Assembly: GCA_025370055.1 (NCBI GenBank)
Contig: CP073041.1
Coordinates: 6,108,272-6,172,271, forward strand
DNA length: 64,000 nucleotides
Direction: 5' to 3'
DNA from: Woronichinia naegeliana WA131
GTDB taxonomy: Bacteria > Cyanobacteriota > Cyanobacteriia > Cyanobacteriales > Microcystaceae
Shown here: piece by piece, positions 53,400 to 62,504 of the stretch
How positions within the stretch are numbered: position 1 is the stretch's first letter
Layout: every line of letters starts with the position of its first letter
The notes under the pieces: generated by a model
What the model saw: only the letters and a program-made list of their open reading frames with translations
Told to the model about the DNA's origin: nothing
Database searches by the model: none
Translations under genes and position numbers: made by a program

Positions 53400-54545
53400 C
53401 TAAGTACAGGACAAAAGGCTTGAAAAGTATAAGAGAAAGGGGTTTCATGGAAGATGAACGTAATGTAAGAAAACCCATGAACCAATATAACGCATTGAAA
53501 CAAGCCCTAAAACCCCATTTGGGATGGCATGGTGCCAGACTCTCCTTCCTAGCCTTGTTCTTACTCGCCCTCCTCAAAGTGAAAACGGTTAACCTTAAAG
53601 AATTGGCCCTGGGTTTTGAAGGTCGGGCATTGGTGGATTCTCATTACAAACGCTTACAACGCTTTTTCTCAGGATTTGAGCTGGATTACCATCACATTGC
53701 CCGTATTGTAGTCAGTTGGCTGGATATCCCTCAACCTTGGGTATTAAGTATTGACCGCACAACCTGGGAGTTTGGCAGTCATGGTTATAATATCCTCACT
53801 GTCGGCATTGTCCATGAAGGAGTAGCCATTCCCATCTTGTGGTGGATGCTTAGCAAGAAAAAGGGCAATTCTAACAGTGATGAACGAATGCGTTTTATCG
53901 AGGAGATGCTCAAGATTTTTCCCACCGCCCTGATTCGTTGTTTATGTGGCGACCGTGAGTTTATTGGTCAGGCTTGGCTTCGCTATCTTCTGCTCGAACC
54001 GCTACTGGCTTTCTGTCTGAGAATTCGGGCTACGGACAAGATTGAGCACAATGGCAAGCTTTTGGCCGCCAAAGTCATTTTTGCCCATCTTGCAAAAGAG
54101 TGAATCTCAACGTCTTCAAGGGAGTTGTCGGGTTTGGGGATATCCTGTTTCTGTAGAGGCTCTTCGCTTGCCTGATAATTCTCTACTCATCGTCATTGGA
54201 CATCCCGATTCCCAAGGTCTTATTCACGATTATGCCCTGCGTTGGGGCATTGAAACCCTTTTTGGCATCTTTAAGACTCGTGGCTTTTGCTTGGAATCTA
54301 CTCACTTTACTGACCCCAAGCGTCTTCGTAAGCTTTTGGCTTTACTGACTTTAGCTTTGGCTTGGTCTCTCAAAACTGGTCTAGCAATTCATCATCTTCA
54401 TCCCATTCCCCTCAAGAAACATGGTCGCCTAGCGCAGAGTCTTTTTCGTCTTGGTTTTGACCATCTTCGTCATCTTGTTCTTAATCCTTCTCTACCCAAT
54501 TTTTCTCTTTTTCTCGACTCCCTACATTTTTTGTCCTGTACTTAG
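53400..54545 (+). mobile_element. 1146-bp IS4-type insertion sequence
   Basis: Perfect 17-bp inverted repeats (ctaagtacaggacaaaa and ttttgtcctgtacttag) bound the element. Exact 9-bp direct repeats ccctgactt lie at 53391-53399 and 54546-54554. The exactness of both indicates a recent insertion. The transposase stop codon lies inside the right repeat. Confidence 0.97.
53447..54545 (+). pseudogene. IS4-type DDE transposase with a frameshift
   Basis: The first frame from ATG 53447 covers the N-terminal region and catalytic core: WVLSIDRTTWEFG (first Asp) and LIRCLCGDREFIGQAW (second Asp). It stops at 54103 after FAHLAKE. The rest is one base out of register: SQRLQGSCRVWGYPVS..., with YALRWGIETLFGIFKTRGFCLE carrying the YREK-like region and catalytic Glu. 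A single extra base near 54095 explains the shift. Programmed frameshifting cannot be excluded. Confidence 0.85.
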
Positions 54546-54798
54546 CCCTGACTTAGTTTAATTCCATAATTCAATGGACTAGAACAGCTACCACTGTTTG
54601 GTTGATAATAGTATTTTACAGAGGGAATAAAACTTTTTGCAATTTCAGCACTTTTATCTGTTGAACCATCATCAATAATTAAAATTTCTAGCGGTTGATA
54701 GGTTTGAGATAAAACACTTTCTATCGCTTCACCTAAATAGCGATCGCAGTTATAAACAGGAATAATAACACTAATTAAAGGTTGCTCTGCCATAGAAT

Positions 54799-55581
54799 TT
54801 ATTTGTTCTGAGATTTATAATTTTTAGTGATCACATCCGCCCCAATGTATTCACTGATGGTTATCAAGGGGTTAATGAGATTATTGCTCAATGTCGCTTT
54901 AGTGCGTAGTCGCTCTAAACGTTTTTTATAAATATAAAATAAACCTAATGATCTCGTATTTTTTCCATAGGTCATGCCTCCTTTATGAAGATGATAAAAT
55001 AGAGTCGTTTCTGGAATTACTTTTTTAACAATATTATTCTCCCATGCACGAATATACCAGTCAACATCTTCACCATACATCATACTTTCATCAAATAGAC
55101 CAACTTTTTCAAAGATAGAAGAACGATAGATAGAACTTCCGAGCAAAATATATTGATAGGGTTCATAATAATGGGAACTTAAAATCTCTCCTGTTTCTAA
55201 TTCTAGATATTTAACTTTTTGAATTAAGCCCTGAACAATCTCCACGTCAGGATTTTCCTTCAAACATTGTAACTGTATCGCTAATTTATGATCTGACCAT
55301 AAATCATCTACATCTAAAAAAGCAATGATATTTCCTTTTGCTAGTTTGATACCTCGATTTCTAGCCGCAGAAGGGCCTGCATTTGCTTGGTAATGATAAA
55401 TAATATCGGGATACTGTTTAGCAATATTTGCAGTATTGTCAGTTGATCCATCATCAATGATAATAATTTCTAAAGGTTGATATTGTTGACTTAAAATATT
55501 ATTAATTGCTCTCGCTAAAAAATTCTCACCGTTATAAACGGGAATAATTGCACTGACAAAATATTGCTCACGGGAAGTCAT
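54799..55581 (-). CDS. Family 2 glycosyltransferase
   Basis: The 260-residue protein has the GT-A pattern VSAIIPVYNGENFLARAINNILSQQYQPLEIIIIDDGSTDNT, AGPSAARNRGIKLAKG and FLDVDDLWSDHK (DxD-type). A MYGEDVDWYIRAWENNI segment forms the acceptor-side acid motif. It is close to the interrupted GT2 downstream and separated from it and from the kinase-like gene upstream by only 5 bp each, so all are one operon. The donor and acceptor are unknown; glycosylation of a peptide or polysaccharide is equally compatible. Confidence 0.88.
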   Translation of the reverse strand: MTSREQYFVSAIIPVYNGENFLARAINNILSQQYQPLEIIIIDDGSTDNTANIAKQYPDIIYHYQANAGPSAARNRGIKLAKGNIIAFLDVDDLWSDHKLAIQLQCLKENPDVEIVQGLIQKVKYLELETGEILSSHYYEPYQYILLGSSIYRSSIFEKVGLFDESMMYGEDVDWYIRAWENNIVKKVIPETTLFYHLHKGGMTYGKNTRSLGLFYIYKKRLERLRTKATLSNNLINPLITISEYIGADVITKNYKSQNK

Positions 55582-55586
55582 AGAAA

Positions 55587-56651
55587 TTATCTGAGTAAAT
55601 TGAGAATAACCTGGGGAATTTGAGCTAAGTCTGTTCCGAGATTGAGATAATAACTCGGTAGTTTTTGAGTGAGTTGAGTCATGCGATCGCAGGCTTCTTT
55701 TCCTGTTCCTGGTAATTGTTTAATTGTGCTGGGGACTAAAGCCGTTAGAGCCGCGATCGCTGAGGTAGGTTCTAAGTTAGAGTTAATTTGACCAGTAACA
55801 CGGGGAATAAGGATTGCTTTAAGGGGAAAATCATTGATAAGCCTCTCAGAAAAATGTTCCGCTAAAAAATAAAGTGCTTTTTCTTGATCCAGATGATTCG
55901 AGTTATGAATTAATGACTTTAACCAGGGTAGTCGCTCGATATCATTAGGCTTTTTTTTTGCACTACTGTAAAGACTATAGGCATGGGGCAAGGAATGAGT
56001 AGAAACTAAAGTATAGTCATCACTGAGATAAAATAAATCCGACTTTAAGCAAGCTAGAGCCGTTGTTGATTTCCCCATTCCTCCTTTTCCCACAATCAAC
56101 ACGCCTCCTGTCGAAAGACCGACTGCTCCAGCGTGAATCATTTGTTGATTCTGTTGACTAAACCATTGTTGAAAAATATTTTTGAGAGGAGAACCAGTCT
56201 CCCAATAGGGCAATTCCTCTGGTTTATTAACCCAATAAATACCTAAATTTCTTTCTAAATCCAGAACACTGAGGGCATTAGCTCCCCATTGAAAATAAGT
56301 ACAAATGCGCTCATTACTGAGGCTCGAAATTTCTCCTCGCTTCTGTAGATCTTCTCTTTGCCAAACAGGAGGAGGCATTCGTGTTTGTGTTGTTGTGCTA
56401 TCCCATAAAAAAATAGTTAAATCGGGATTATCAACCGTAGGAATAACAAGATGAGCCAGGGCAGGAGCGATCGCTGAAACTAAACCCTTTCCTGCAAAAG
56501 ATAAACAGATTTTAGACTCCGCAATCTGATAAAAATAATTAATTTGTCCTTCCGAAGCAGCGATCGCTTGTTGGGAAATATGATAAATATTTTCAAAAAA
56601 ACTGAGAGGATCTTCTGTCGGTAATAATTCAAGTGAAATGAGCGATTCCAT
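55587..56651 (-). CDS. HPr kinase-like P-loop protein
   Basis: The 354-residue protein has GGVLIVGKGGMGKSTTALACLKSDLFYLSDDYTLV around residues 180-215: a Walker A (GKGGMGKST) followed by the LSDDY motif typical of HPr-kinase/phosphorylase-like enzymes. The preceding MIHAGAVGLSTGG is also characteristic. True HPr kinase N-terminal and signature regions are absent. Homologues of this type occur in RiPP clusters, where some phosphorylate precursor peptides (the paeninodin kinase is an example). It starts 27 bp after the end of the PqqD tail. Confidence 0.78.
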   Translation of the reverse strand: MESLISLELLPTEDPLSFFENIYHISQQAIAASEGQINYFYQIAESKICLSFAGKGLVSAIAPALAHLVIPTVDNPDLTIFLWDSTTTQTRMPPPVWQREDLQKRGEISSLSNERICTYFQWGANALSVLDLERNLGIYWVNKPEELPYWETGSPLKNIFQQWFSQQNQQMIHAGAVGLSTGGVLIVGKGGMGKSTTALACLKSDLFYLSDDYTLVSTHSLPHAYSLYSSAKKKPNDIERLPWLKSLIHNSNHLDQEKALYFLAEHFSERLINDFPLKAILIPRVTGQINSNLEPTSAIAALTALVPSTIKQLPGTGKEACDRMTQLTQKLPSYYLNLGTDLAQIPQVILNLLR

Positions 56652-56802
56652 GAAAATAAGACTTTATTTTTAATCTATTTAAAAAATGCCTTCCAATTTT
56701 GCATTCGGCCAGCCCGTTTCATCTACTTCATGAATCGGATCTAGAGCCAATAAATCTTCCATATCTGTATATTTACTCAGTTTCGGCATTTCAAAAGGAG
56801 GC

Positions 56803-58048
56803 GGCTCTCCCCTTGTCTGTGTGTAATGTTATGTTAAGAGTTAAAGCAAGCTAACAATTTAAGCCGTAGATGCTCAAAATTAGCAAATCCATAACTTTTC
56901 CTTTTTATTAATTTAATTTTTGTATTCATCCCTTCCGTTAATCCATTAGTTGTATGGTTTTCAAAATAATTGCATATACCTGTCAAATGAGTTTTCAGCA
57001 TACCCACACTTTTTTTATAGAATAGGCACGCTGTTCTCATCCATTTTTCAAATTTTCTCCTTGCACCATTTGTCGTTCTTGAATGCTCATAAATATCTCT
57101 AATCTCTTCCTTCATTTCATACGCTATTCCTAAACAAGGATACATTTTCAATATCTCTTCTAACTCTTCTCTTTTTTCTTTTTTTAACTCTTCTTTATTT
57201 TTCCATAATAGGTATGTTAAACCCTTTTTATGGATATTCATTTTCTTTCTCAATTTATTCAATTCTTCATTTATATTTTTCATTACATGAAATCTATCAT
57301 AGACGATTTTAGCATTTACAAATAACTCCTTTATTGCTGACGTAAATCCCTCCCACATATCCACACTTACTTCCTTTACATTCTCTCTAACCCTTGCTGG
57401 CTGCACCTTTAGGGCTTCTATTATCTCTTCTTTTTTGTGTCCTTTTATTACTTCTAACAATTCCTTTTTATTTATATCTATCACTGTTGTAATAAAGTCT
57501 TTTTTTCCTTTTCTATTACTAAATTCGTCTAAACTTATCTTTTCTGGTAATTCCCATTCCTTCTTTTCTGCCTGCTTTGCATACTCTTCAAATATTGATT
57601 CCAATGTTCCCCAACTTATTTCTTCTTCTTGCCTTACCTCTTCTACATTTTTCTTTTTTACTTGCTCATAAATCTTTTCTTCATAACGAATTGTATAATG
57701 TTTTCTTAGCCGCATAAAGTCCAGTCTTTCTGTTATGTATTTCTGACATTTTTCACAATGGAACTGGCGGCGGGGCACTTCCAGATATACTTTCTTTCCC
57801 AATAGGGATAAATCCCGAACCAAATTATATTCTATTTGATTTATATCTTCCAATTCTTTATGACAATTTGGACATTCTATTACTTCGTTTTTCATTTTTA
57901 ATTTTAAGAACAAAGCACCATCTATTTCTCGATAGTTTACGACTGTTACCTTTGGCAAACCTAGTAGCTCATCCAAGTTTATCCACATACTCCACCTCCT
58001 ACTGTGGTATTACTATTATACACTTTCCACACAGTTGGGGGAAGAGCC
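56803..58048 (-). mobile_element. 1246-bp ISL3-family insertion sequence
   Basis: The ends ggctctccccttgtctgtgtg and (minus strand) ggctcttcccccaactgtgtg are imperfect inverted repeats of the ISL3 type. The direct repeat aggaggc (56796-56802 and 58049-58055) flanks it; ISL3 elements usually make 8 bp, and seven are clear here. It lies in the PqqD gene in the same orientation, and its transposase is intact. Confidence 0.92.
56834..57988 (-). CDS. ISL3-family transposase
   Basis: The 384-residue protein has an N-terminal zinc-binding segment (VIECPNCHKEL, then FHCEKCQKYITERLDF). The ISL3 DDE core follows, with ISLDEFSNRKGKKDFITTVID (first Asp), VSVDMWEGFTSAIKELFVNAKIVYDRFHVMKNINEELN and a C-terminal NGLTEGMNTKIKLIKRKSYGF with the catalytic Glu. 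The frame is intact and A-rich in the coding sense, like the IS5-type transposase at 12756. This copy could be mobile. Confidence 0.93.
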   Translation of the reverse strand: MWINLDELLGLPKVTVVNYREIDGALFLKLKMKNEVIECPNCHKELEDINQIEYNLVRDLSLLGKKVYLEVPRRQFHCEKCQKYITERLDFMRLRKHYTIRYEEKIYEQVKKKNVEEVRQEEEISWGTLESIFEEYAKQAEKKEWELPEKISLDEFSNRKGKKDFITTVIDINKKELLEVIKGHKKEEIIEALKVQPARVRENVKEVSVDMWEGFTSAIKELFVNAKIVYDRFHVMKNINEELNKLRKKMNIHKKGLTYLLWKNKEELKKEKREELEEILKMYPCLGIAYEMKEEIRDIYEHSRTTNGARRKFEKWMRTACLFYKKSVGMLKTHLTGICNYFENHTTNGLTEGMNTKIKLIKRKSYGFANFEHLRLKLLACFNS

Positions 58049-58459
58049 AGGAGGCTTATCGATCCCATTATTGACAAATCCATGAGAGACTATTTCATTT
58101 TCTGGTGTATCTTCTGCCAACTCAGTAATAATACCTTCTTCAATCAGTTGGTCTATAAATCGTTGAACGCCTTGAGCAATAATTTCTGGTTCTTCGTGAT
58201 AGTTTTGAATTAATTGGGCAACAATTTGAGCAGATGATTGTTCTCGTTCAATCTCTGTCCAAATTTCCGCAGAGGTGTTGAGCAAACTGTAGTAATCACC
58301 TTGCTTAAGATTGACAATGATTACTTCACCGTCAATCAGTTCATGCACAATATTAGGGGTATTGATTTTAAATTTCATGGCTTTGCGATCGCTGAGTGTT
58401 AGAGTTTTGCTGGTAAATAATTTGGAGATTGTAAACTAATTTAAGTCAAAATGCAACTC

Positions 58460-59740
58460 TCACTGAGATTTTTCTTGTAACCACTGATTTAATAAATATT
58501 TTCGTCTCGTTACCGCCGAAACTTCTGTATTACCCAGCATCGATTGTTGAGTGTATTGATAATAACGTTGCCATAGATCTCGAATCCGAATTAGGTAATA
58601 AAAATAAAGTTTGGGGTCAGTATATTTAGATTCCACAGGATATCTTTCAGACATCATCTGAGCGTTAAGAAATATTTGTTGAATCATTAATTTAATTTTT
58701 TCCATAAAATGCGGTTGTTCAATAAAGTTCACCAAAGGAATAGTCATTTTGAAGCTGAGGTGTTGATTATTAGTACTGCGATTGACAAATAATTCGTCCT
58801 TCGTGATCGCCAATGTTGGTTGATCAATTCCGCCATGCTCAATAGCTTGTAGAATCAAATTGGGTAAATCAACTCCTAAAGAATAGTGAGCAAAAGCTAA
58901 CATAATATACAAACCTTTTTGCCATTGCCATCGTTCAGCCGTCGTTTGTAGTGCTTGCCAATCGAGTTGATCCTGAAAATGTTCAATAATCCTAGCTAAA
59001 TCGCATAGAGGACGAACCCCAATATTGAATTTATGATGATAGGACGCATGATGACAGAGATGTAACATCAAATCCTCTGGAGCCAGAGCCAGAGCCGTTT
59101 CTCCAAAAAAATCCGTATTTTTTGCTCTCTGCCATAGTTCTGTAAGGTCAAATTGATAGGTTTCATTGGGATCACAAATTGTCCAGTGAATTTCTATTAC
59201 AGGCAGTGCAAAAGATTTGCGAAAAGGAGGAAGTTGATGGCCAGATGATTTTTCAACCTCTAGCGAGGCATCATAATCACCAATAGATTGATAGTCTAAT
59301 ATCTCTAATAATTTAGCGGCTTGTTCAACTTTATCGTCAGGAACTAAAAGATCAATATCGACCATTTCTCTTAAACCAATTTTAGAATAAACTTCCTTAG
59401 CTAGATACGCTCCTTTTAAAACAATGACTGGAATTTTGTGAGAGTTAAAAAGATTTAAAATAGATTTCAACTCTCCCATTAAAGCCATGTTAAAAAAGGT
59501 GTTTTTTCGGTATATATCCTTGAGAGATTCCTGAATAATTAATGGAACTCTTAAATCAGGTAAAGATTGCAATTGAAAATATAATAAAGCCCCCACTTGT
59601 TGCTCGATCGCCTTATCTAGTAAACCTTGCCAATTTTCTGGGCTAATTAAATCTGAACTGATAGTTTCATGGTTTGGCGATCGCCCTGGCTTTAATTTTA
59701 ATAACTCTAGTAACCATTGATTAATTTCAACGTCTTGCAT
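58460..59740 (-). CDS. Nucleotidyltransferase-family protein
   Basis: The 426-residue protein contains KIPVIVLKGAYLAKEVYSKIGLREMVDIDLLVPDDKVEQAAKLL (about residues 108-151), the KG...Y...R..DIDLLV pattern of the PF14907-type nucleotidyltransferase fold, with DxD to bind metal. EIHWTI and LMLHLCHHASYH blocks follow. Members are recurrent in lasso-peptide and related RiPP clusters, where their substrate is usually unknown. It is 81 bp upstream of the PqqD gene and 35 bp after the ABC transporter gene. Confidence 0.8.
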   Translation of the reverse strand: MQDVEINQWLLELLKLKPGRSPNHETISSDLISPENWQGLLDKAIEQQVGALLYFQLQSLPDLRVPLIIQESLKDIYRKNTFFNMALMGELKSILNLFNSHKIPVIVLKGAYLAKEVYSKIGLREMVDIDLLVPDDKVEQAAKLLEILDYQSIGDYDASLEVEKSSGHQLPPFRKSFALPVIEIHWTICDPNETYQFDLTELWQRAKNTDFFGETALALAPEDLMLHLCHHASYHHKFNIGVRPLCDLARIIEHFQDQLDWQALQTTAERWQWQKGLYIMLAFAHYSLGVDLPNLILQAIEHGGIDQPTLAITKDELFVNRSTNNQHLSFKMTIPLVNFIEQPHFMEKIKLMIQQIFLNAQMMSERYPVESKYTDPKLYFYYLIRIRDLWQRYYQYTQQSMLGNTEVSAVTRRKYLLNQWLQEKSQ

Positions 59741-59775
59741 ATTTTTTAATATTGTAAATAGTAAGAAAATTTTAG

Positions 59776-61593
59776 TTAAAGATTAACATCTTTCATTTGT
59801 TGTTTCCATGATTGAGCATAAAGTCCTCCGAGACTTAATAACTGTTGATGAGTTCCCGATTCTACAATCTTTCCGCAATCCATCACATAGATTTGATCAG
59901 CTTGCATGGCTGTCGTAAAACGGTGGGTAATCATAATCGCAGTCCGCCCCGCCACCAATTCCCGAAAACGTGACATCCATTCGGCCTCTGCCCAGGAATC
60001 CATTGCACTAGTAGGTTCATCCAAAAGAACAATTTCGGATTGTCGTAAAAAAGCCCTCGCCAGAGCAATTTTTTGCCATTCTCCCACACTTAAATCTGCC
60101 GTGCCTAACCATTTGCCCAGAACTTCCTGATAACCCTGGGGTAAACGAGCAATGACTTTATCAGCCCCCGAAACCTGAGCCGCCTCTTCAATCCTAGAAA
60201 AAGAGGGATGATTATCCCAGTCGCCATAGGCAATATTATCGACAGCAGGCTCATTGTAACGAACGGGTTCTTGGAATAAAACCGTAATAATTTGTTGTAA
60301 AGATTCGATTTGTAGATCCTTTAAATTATGGTTATCAATAAAAATATTACCCTCTGTTGGGTCATAAAAACGACAAAGCAATTTCATCAAAGTACTTTTA
60401 CCCGCTCCATTTGTCCCAACGATCGCCACAACCTGTTCCACTTTAATTGTCAGATCAAAACCATCTAAAGCCCAACGAGAACTATGGGGATAACGAAAAC
60501 GAATATTCTCAAATTGAATAGAATCTTTAATGGGAATAGGAATTGGGTAAGAATTAGCAGTTTCTTTTAAGATTGGAGTTAGATTTAAAAATTCTTTTAA
60601 ATTCTCAATAAATAAACTATTAAAATAAATTTTCCCCGTATTACTGAGAAGATTTTTGATCAAACTTTGCCCTTGATTAAAAGCTTGATAAAGTAGGGTT
60701 AAATCTCCCAGGGAAATCTGAGCTTGCAATGCTCGCCAAACCATTATCGCCATTACAATTCCTGTCACGGTAATAGACAATGTCCCTGCCGCTAAATCAG
60801 CAAACGCTTGATTACGAATTAATTGTAATTGTTCGTTGCGTAGGCGTTGGCGTAGATTTTGATAGACCTCTCGAAAATGGGAACTTAGATTAAATATACG
60901 AGTTTCTGTAACATTTTCCCTTTTGGTTAAAATATTTTCATAATAGCGACTTCTTCGTTGTCGGGTTGTTACTGTCATTTGCCATTGATGACGACGATAA
61001 TTATAGTAAAAAGTGATATAAAGGGCAGGTAAGGTACTCACTAAAAGTGCCAGGGGAACCCAGATACCAAATGGGATTAAAATTCCTGACATTGCCACTA
61101 AGGTAATACTACTTTGAAGTAAGCTACTCAAGTTTTCCAGAAGAGTAACGGGACGACTAATAGCATCAACTTTAGCTCTTTCTAGGCAATCATAATAGTT
61201 GGGATCATCATAGAAACTTAAGTCCAATTCACTAGCTTTTTGATGAATTAAGTCATTAATCCGATCTTGTACTAAGTCGCTTTGACTGGTTCGTACCCAA
61301 TCCATTAACCCTTGCAAGGTTTGGGATAAAATGAGAATAATTCCTAATGCAATAACTAGTATTAATATTGATTGTAAACTATCATTATTAAAATTATTTT
61401 TACTAACTGGTACTAAATGATTAACTAAATCCCTGGTCAGATAAATGTTAACAATGGGTAATAATCCTTGCAAGATAATTAACGTCAACCAGGCGATCGT
61501 CCAACGGTGTGCTGATTGCCACACTAAGTTAATAGCCCAGGGTAAGTATTGAATTGTGGCAATTACTTCTTTAAAAAGATTGATATTACTCAC
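59776..61593 (-). CDS. ABC exporter, fused membrane and ATPase domains
   Basis: The GTG at 61593 gives a 605-residue half-transporter with an N-terminal six-helix domain (for example WTIAWLTLIILQGLLPIVNIYL). Its ATPase domain has Walker A VGTNGAGKSTLMKLLC, a variant signature LSVGEWQKIALARAF (Glu-Trp in place of the usual GGQ) and Walker B IVLLDEPTSAMD, then the ITHRF H-loop. No peptidase C39 domain is present. It is first in the minus-strand set and probably exports the finished product. The nearest upstream gene is map, 25 bp beyond in the same direction, so readthrough is possible. Confidence 0.87.
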   Translation of the reverse strand: MSNINLFKEVIATIQYLPWAINLVWQSAHRWTIAWLTLIILQGLLPIVNIYLTRDLVNHLVPVSKNNFNNDSLQSILILVIALGIILILSQTLQGLMDWVRTSQSDLVQDRINDLIHQKASELDLSFYDDPNYYDCLERAKVDAISRPVTLLENLSSLLQSSITLVAMSGILIPFGIWVPLALLVSTLPALYITFYYNYRRHQWQMTVTTRQRRSRYYENILTKRENVTETRIFNLSSHFREVYQNLRQRLRNEQLQLIRNQAFADLAAGTLSITVTGIVMAIMVWRALQAQISLGDLTLLYQAFNQGQSLIKNLLSNTGKIYFNSLFIENLKEFLNLTPILKETANSYPIPIPIKDSIQFENIRFRYPHSSRWALDGFDLTIKVEQVVAIVGTNGAGKSTLMKLLCRFYDPTEGNIFIDNHNLKDLQIESLQQIITVLFQEPVRYNEPAVDNIAYGDWDNHPSFSRIEEAAQVSGADKVIARLPQGYQEVLGKWLGTADLSVGEWQKIALARAFLRQSEIVLLDEPTSAMDSWAEAEWMSRFRELVAGRTAIMITHRFTTAMQADQIYVMDCGKIVESGTHQQLLSLGGLYAQSWKQQMKDVNL

Positions 61594-61618
61594 GTTTTAT
61601 TTAAACGTCCATAGTCCC

Positions 61619-62380
61619 CTAGGTTAGAAGCGTTAGGATTTCAACTCCATCTTCGGTAATGGCGATCGTATGTTCAAACTGAGCGGAAAGTTTGCGATCC
61701 TTGGTAATGGCTGTCCAACCATCGGCTAACAGCAAATGTTCATAGGTTCCCTCATTGATCATCGGTTCAATGGTAAAAACCATGCCCGGACGTAACTTGC
61801 GCCCCTTGCCTCGCACCCCAAAATGAGGAACCTGTGGCGGCGTGTGGAAAACATGGCTAATACCATGACCGACAAAATCCCTAACCACTGAAAATCCGTG
61901 AGCTTCTGCATATTCCTGAATTGCGGCTCCAATATCGCCCATTGTGCCGCCCGGTCTCGCTGCTGCAATGCCAAGACGCAAACATTCTTCTGTCACAGCC
62001 ACTAACTTTTGGGCGGTGGGGGAAGGCGTTCCCACCATGAAAGTACGGGAGGTATCGCCATGATAGCCGTCTAGAATGGGGGTGACATCAATGTTAATAA
62101 TGTCTCCATCTTTAAGGATTTGTTTCGGACTAGGAATACCGTGACAAATAACCTCATTCACACTTGTACAAATTGACTTGGGAAAGCCTTTATAGCCCAG
62201 AGGAGCACTTTTTGCTCCATGAGCGATCGTCCAGCGTTCGGCTTCATCATTGAGGGTCTGGGTACTAACTCCTGGCTGCACTATCGGGGCAAGATGATCT
62301 AATAGTTGCGCGGCTAACTGGCCAGCTTGTCGCATCTTTTCAATTTCGCGCTTGGACAAAAGGGTGATAGTTTCTCCCAT
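61619..62380 (-). CDS. map: Type I methionine aminopeptidase
   Basis: The 253-residue enzyme shows EVICHGIPSPKQILKDGDIINIDVT with the first metal Asp, YHGDTSRTFMVG with the second, GHGISHVFHTPP with the metal His, and FTIEPMINEG and FEHTIAITEDG with the metal Glu residues. All five metal ligands of the pita-bread fold are present. It removes N-terminal methionine from nascent proteins. Length matches type Ia enzymes without the zinc-finger N-terminal extension. Confidence 0.96.
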   Translation of the reverse strand: MGETITLLSKREIEKMRQAGQLAAQLLDHLAPIVQPGVSTQTLNDEAERWTIAHGAKSAPLGYKGFPKSICTSVNEVICHGIPSPKQILKDGDIINIDVTPILDGYHGDTSRTFMVGTPSPTAQKLVAVTEECLRLGIAAARPGGTMGDIGAAIQEYAEAHGFSVVRDFVGHGISHVFHTPPQVPHFGVRGKGRKLRPGMVFTIEPMINEGTYEHLLLADGWTAITKDRKLSAQFEHTIAITEDGVEILTLLT

Positions 62381-62504
62381 GTAGGTTGAGTCAGAGATGA
62401 TTTGCTAAAATTTGTCACTAACTATTCTATCGGTAAATTTGCGTTGAACGCATCGACAACTTAGCTTTAACCCATTCCCTTTCTTTTTGTCGATTTTCGG
62501 CGTT

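Larger units (their letters stand above)
52946..54793 (-). pseudogene. GT2 glycosyltransferase interrupted by an IS4-type element
   Basis: The 5' piece (54793-54546) encodes PLISVIIPVYNCDRYLGEAIESVLSQTYQPLEILIIDDGSTD up to YGIKLSQG. The 3' piece (53399-52946) continues DFLAFLDSDDLWLKDKLIIQ and ends NKKRENS. Removing the element with one aagtcaggg copy (minus strand) restores KLSQGDFLAFLDSDD in frame, so the interruption is the only visible lesion. It is a paralogue of the intact GT2 gene just upstream (55581), with which it was evidently cotranscribed. Confidence 0.93.
56679..58378 (-). pseudogene. PqqD-like protein with precursor-like C-terminal tail, split by ISL3
   Basis: The 5' part (58378-58049) encodes about 110 residues of a PqqD-type peptide-binding domain: VHELIDGEVIIVNLKQGDYYSLLNTSAEIWTEIE, then IAQGVQRFIDQLIEEGII. 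It continues into IS sequence after GIDKPP. The 3' part (56802-56679) reads FEMPKLSKYTDMEDLLALDPIHEVDETGWPNAKLEGIF then TAA. Deleting the IS and one aggaggc copy joins KPP-FEMPKL in frame, giving a protein of about 150 residues. PqqD-family proteins present peptide substrates to modifying enzymes. The 5' part may still be made as a 120-residue protein ending in IS-encoded residues. Confidence 0.85.

Noticed and set aside
53420-54103. Independent short gene for the first transposase frame
   Set aside because: It is only the first part of an IS4-type transposase; the second frame at 54042-54545 supplies the missing C-terminus.
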